Assembly (NCBI RefSeq): GCF_014635665.1
Contig: NZ_BMDG01000015.1
Coordinates: forward strand, 51,954 to 115,953
Direction: 5' to 3'
Length of the DNA stretch: 64,000 bases
From: Isoptericola cucumis
Lineage (GTDB): Bacteria; Actinomycetota; Actinomycetes; Actinomycetales; Cellulomonadaceae
A program made the translations under genes and the position numbers. Each line of letters starts with the position of its first letter. Within the stretch, counting starts at the first letter, position 1. The notes below the pieces were generated by a model. That model was not told the origin of the DNA, ran no database searches, and was given only the letters and a program-made list of their open reading frames with translations. Shown in pieces: positions 63,553 through 64,000 of the stretch.

Positions 63553-63617
63553 GATTCGCAGGTTCCACGCTCCAGATTCGCAGGTTCCTACGCTACAGAT
63601 TCGCGCCCGCTCCAGAC
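63553..63617. repeat. Short tandem repeats after trkA
   Basis: Two near-complete 22-23-base units (GATTCGCAGGTTCC followed by ACGCTCCA or TACGCTACA) and a partial third (GATTCGCGCCCGCTCCA) lie between the end of the TrkA-like gene and the convergent gene at the window edge. They lack the spacers of a CRISPR array. Confidence 0.75.
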
Positions 63618-63625
63618 GTCGAGAC

Positions 63626-64000
63626 TCATGAGTCCCTGAGGGGTCTCGGCGAGTCCAGCCGAACTGGCGACGACGTGACGCCGTCGTCGCCGTGCGCCGT
63701 GAGGGTGGTGGCCCCGTCGCTGGGACCGGGCCACCAGGCGGCCCACCATCCGTCGGCGACGGTCGCCTGAACCTCGAACCCGTTGGCGCGGGTGATCGTC
63801 ACCGCGCCAACGGCATCGCCGACAGGACCGTAGACGGCAGTGGCATACCCGTTGTCCGTCCCCCAGGTCTCGAAGTAGCTCGCGACGACGGCCTCGCCCG
63901 CATCGGGCGGGTCGAGGTCGCGCAAGGCCGTTGATGGCTCATCCGATCTGAGGGTGTAGCCGCGGTCTGAAGCCGCCGGCTTCCAGGAGCGATCGGGCGA
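63626..64000 (-). CDS. Unknown protein, C-terminal part (runs off the window)
   Basis: The frame is open from the stop at 63626 to the right edge, giving at least 124 residues (SPDRSWKPAASDRGYTLRSDE and later VVASYFETWGTDNGYATAVYG, WWAAWWPGPSDGATTLTAHG). It is Trp- and Gly-rich, with a beta-rich look of an extracellular or envelope protein. The N-terminus is not in the window, so neither family nor signal can be judged. Codon use is slightly less GC-rich than neighbours. Confidence 0.6.
   Translation of the reverse strand, partial: SPDRSWKPAASDRGYTLRSDEPSTALRDLDPPDAGEAVVASYFETWGTDNGYATAVYGPVGDAVGAVTITRANGFEVQATVADGWWAAWWPGPSDGATTLTAHGDDGVTSSPVRLDSPRPLRDS

Noticed and set aside
63553..63617. 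Repeats after trkA considered as a CRISPR remnant.
   Set aside because: Directly tandem with no unique spacers, too short, and no cas genes nearby.

Overview
High-GC Gram-positive DNA, most likely from an actinobacterium of the order Micrococcales (Cellulomonas, Cellulosimicrobium or Isoptericola type). The evidence is very high GC with G/C-ending codons, frequent GTG starts, ATGA/GTGA overlaps, a bacterial-type Nuo operon, menaquinone as the only visible quinone, a system II cytochrome c maturation operon, a Rex redox repressor and the tiny ribosomal protein bS22. The species cannot be fixed from the sequence alone.

The window is mainly a respiratory-chain neighbourhood. On the minus strand at the left edge lie nuoF (partial), E, D, C, B and A, preceded by a menaquinone-reductase-like flavoprotein that has a near-perfect Rex operator in front of it (5856-5873). 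Menaquinone genes are scattered through the window: menG (6307-7011), menF (10261-11649), menC-menD (35457-32591, minus), menB (42083-43060), and menE-menA (45432-47629). Cytochrome c maturation genes (histidine phosphatase, tlpA/resA-like, ccdA, resB, ccsB) run on the minus strand from 53255 to 48457. The rex gene is at 54671-55339, so the regulator and one likely target share the window.

Between menF and menD is an accessory block of about 21 kb. It starts with an IS110-type element that sits exactly on the menF stop codon. Next come a two-copy 89-bp repeat, a DUF6230/DUF6114 pair, a TetR regulator, an HtrA-type protease, and a coherent high-mannose N-glycan locus at 18.7-32.5 kb. That locus holds a LacI regulator, a GH38 alpha-mannosidase, a sugar ABC importer without its own ATPase, a GH5 enzyme resembling N-glycan beta-mannosidases, a GH3 enzyme, and a secreted GH85 endo-beta-N-acetylglucosaminidase. 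In the working model GH85 releases N-glycans outside the cell, the ABC system imports them, and GH38, GH5 and GH3 trim them inside.

The right half holds transport and regulation genes: a BCCT carrier, a small self-regulated membrane/HTH/SdpI operon, a MocR/EamA divergent pair, two DUF3048 lipoproteins, a MarR/YceI divergent pair with a perfect operator, a GntR-MFS pair, an aminoglycoside-phosphotransferase-like kinase, an AcuC-like deacetylase and a TrkH/TrkA potassium uptake pair.

The most unusual signal is a family of short repeats (4401-4489, 13191-13368, 35775-35807, 62698-62778). Each starts at the TGA stop codon of the upstream gene. In three loci the distal end is complementary to that gene's own last codons. 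Palindromic inserts inside menE and the EamA gene, the hairpin-masked ribosome site of the IS110 transposase, and a candidate bridge-RNA region in that element also deserve attention.
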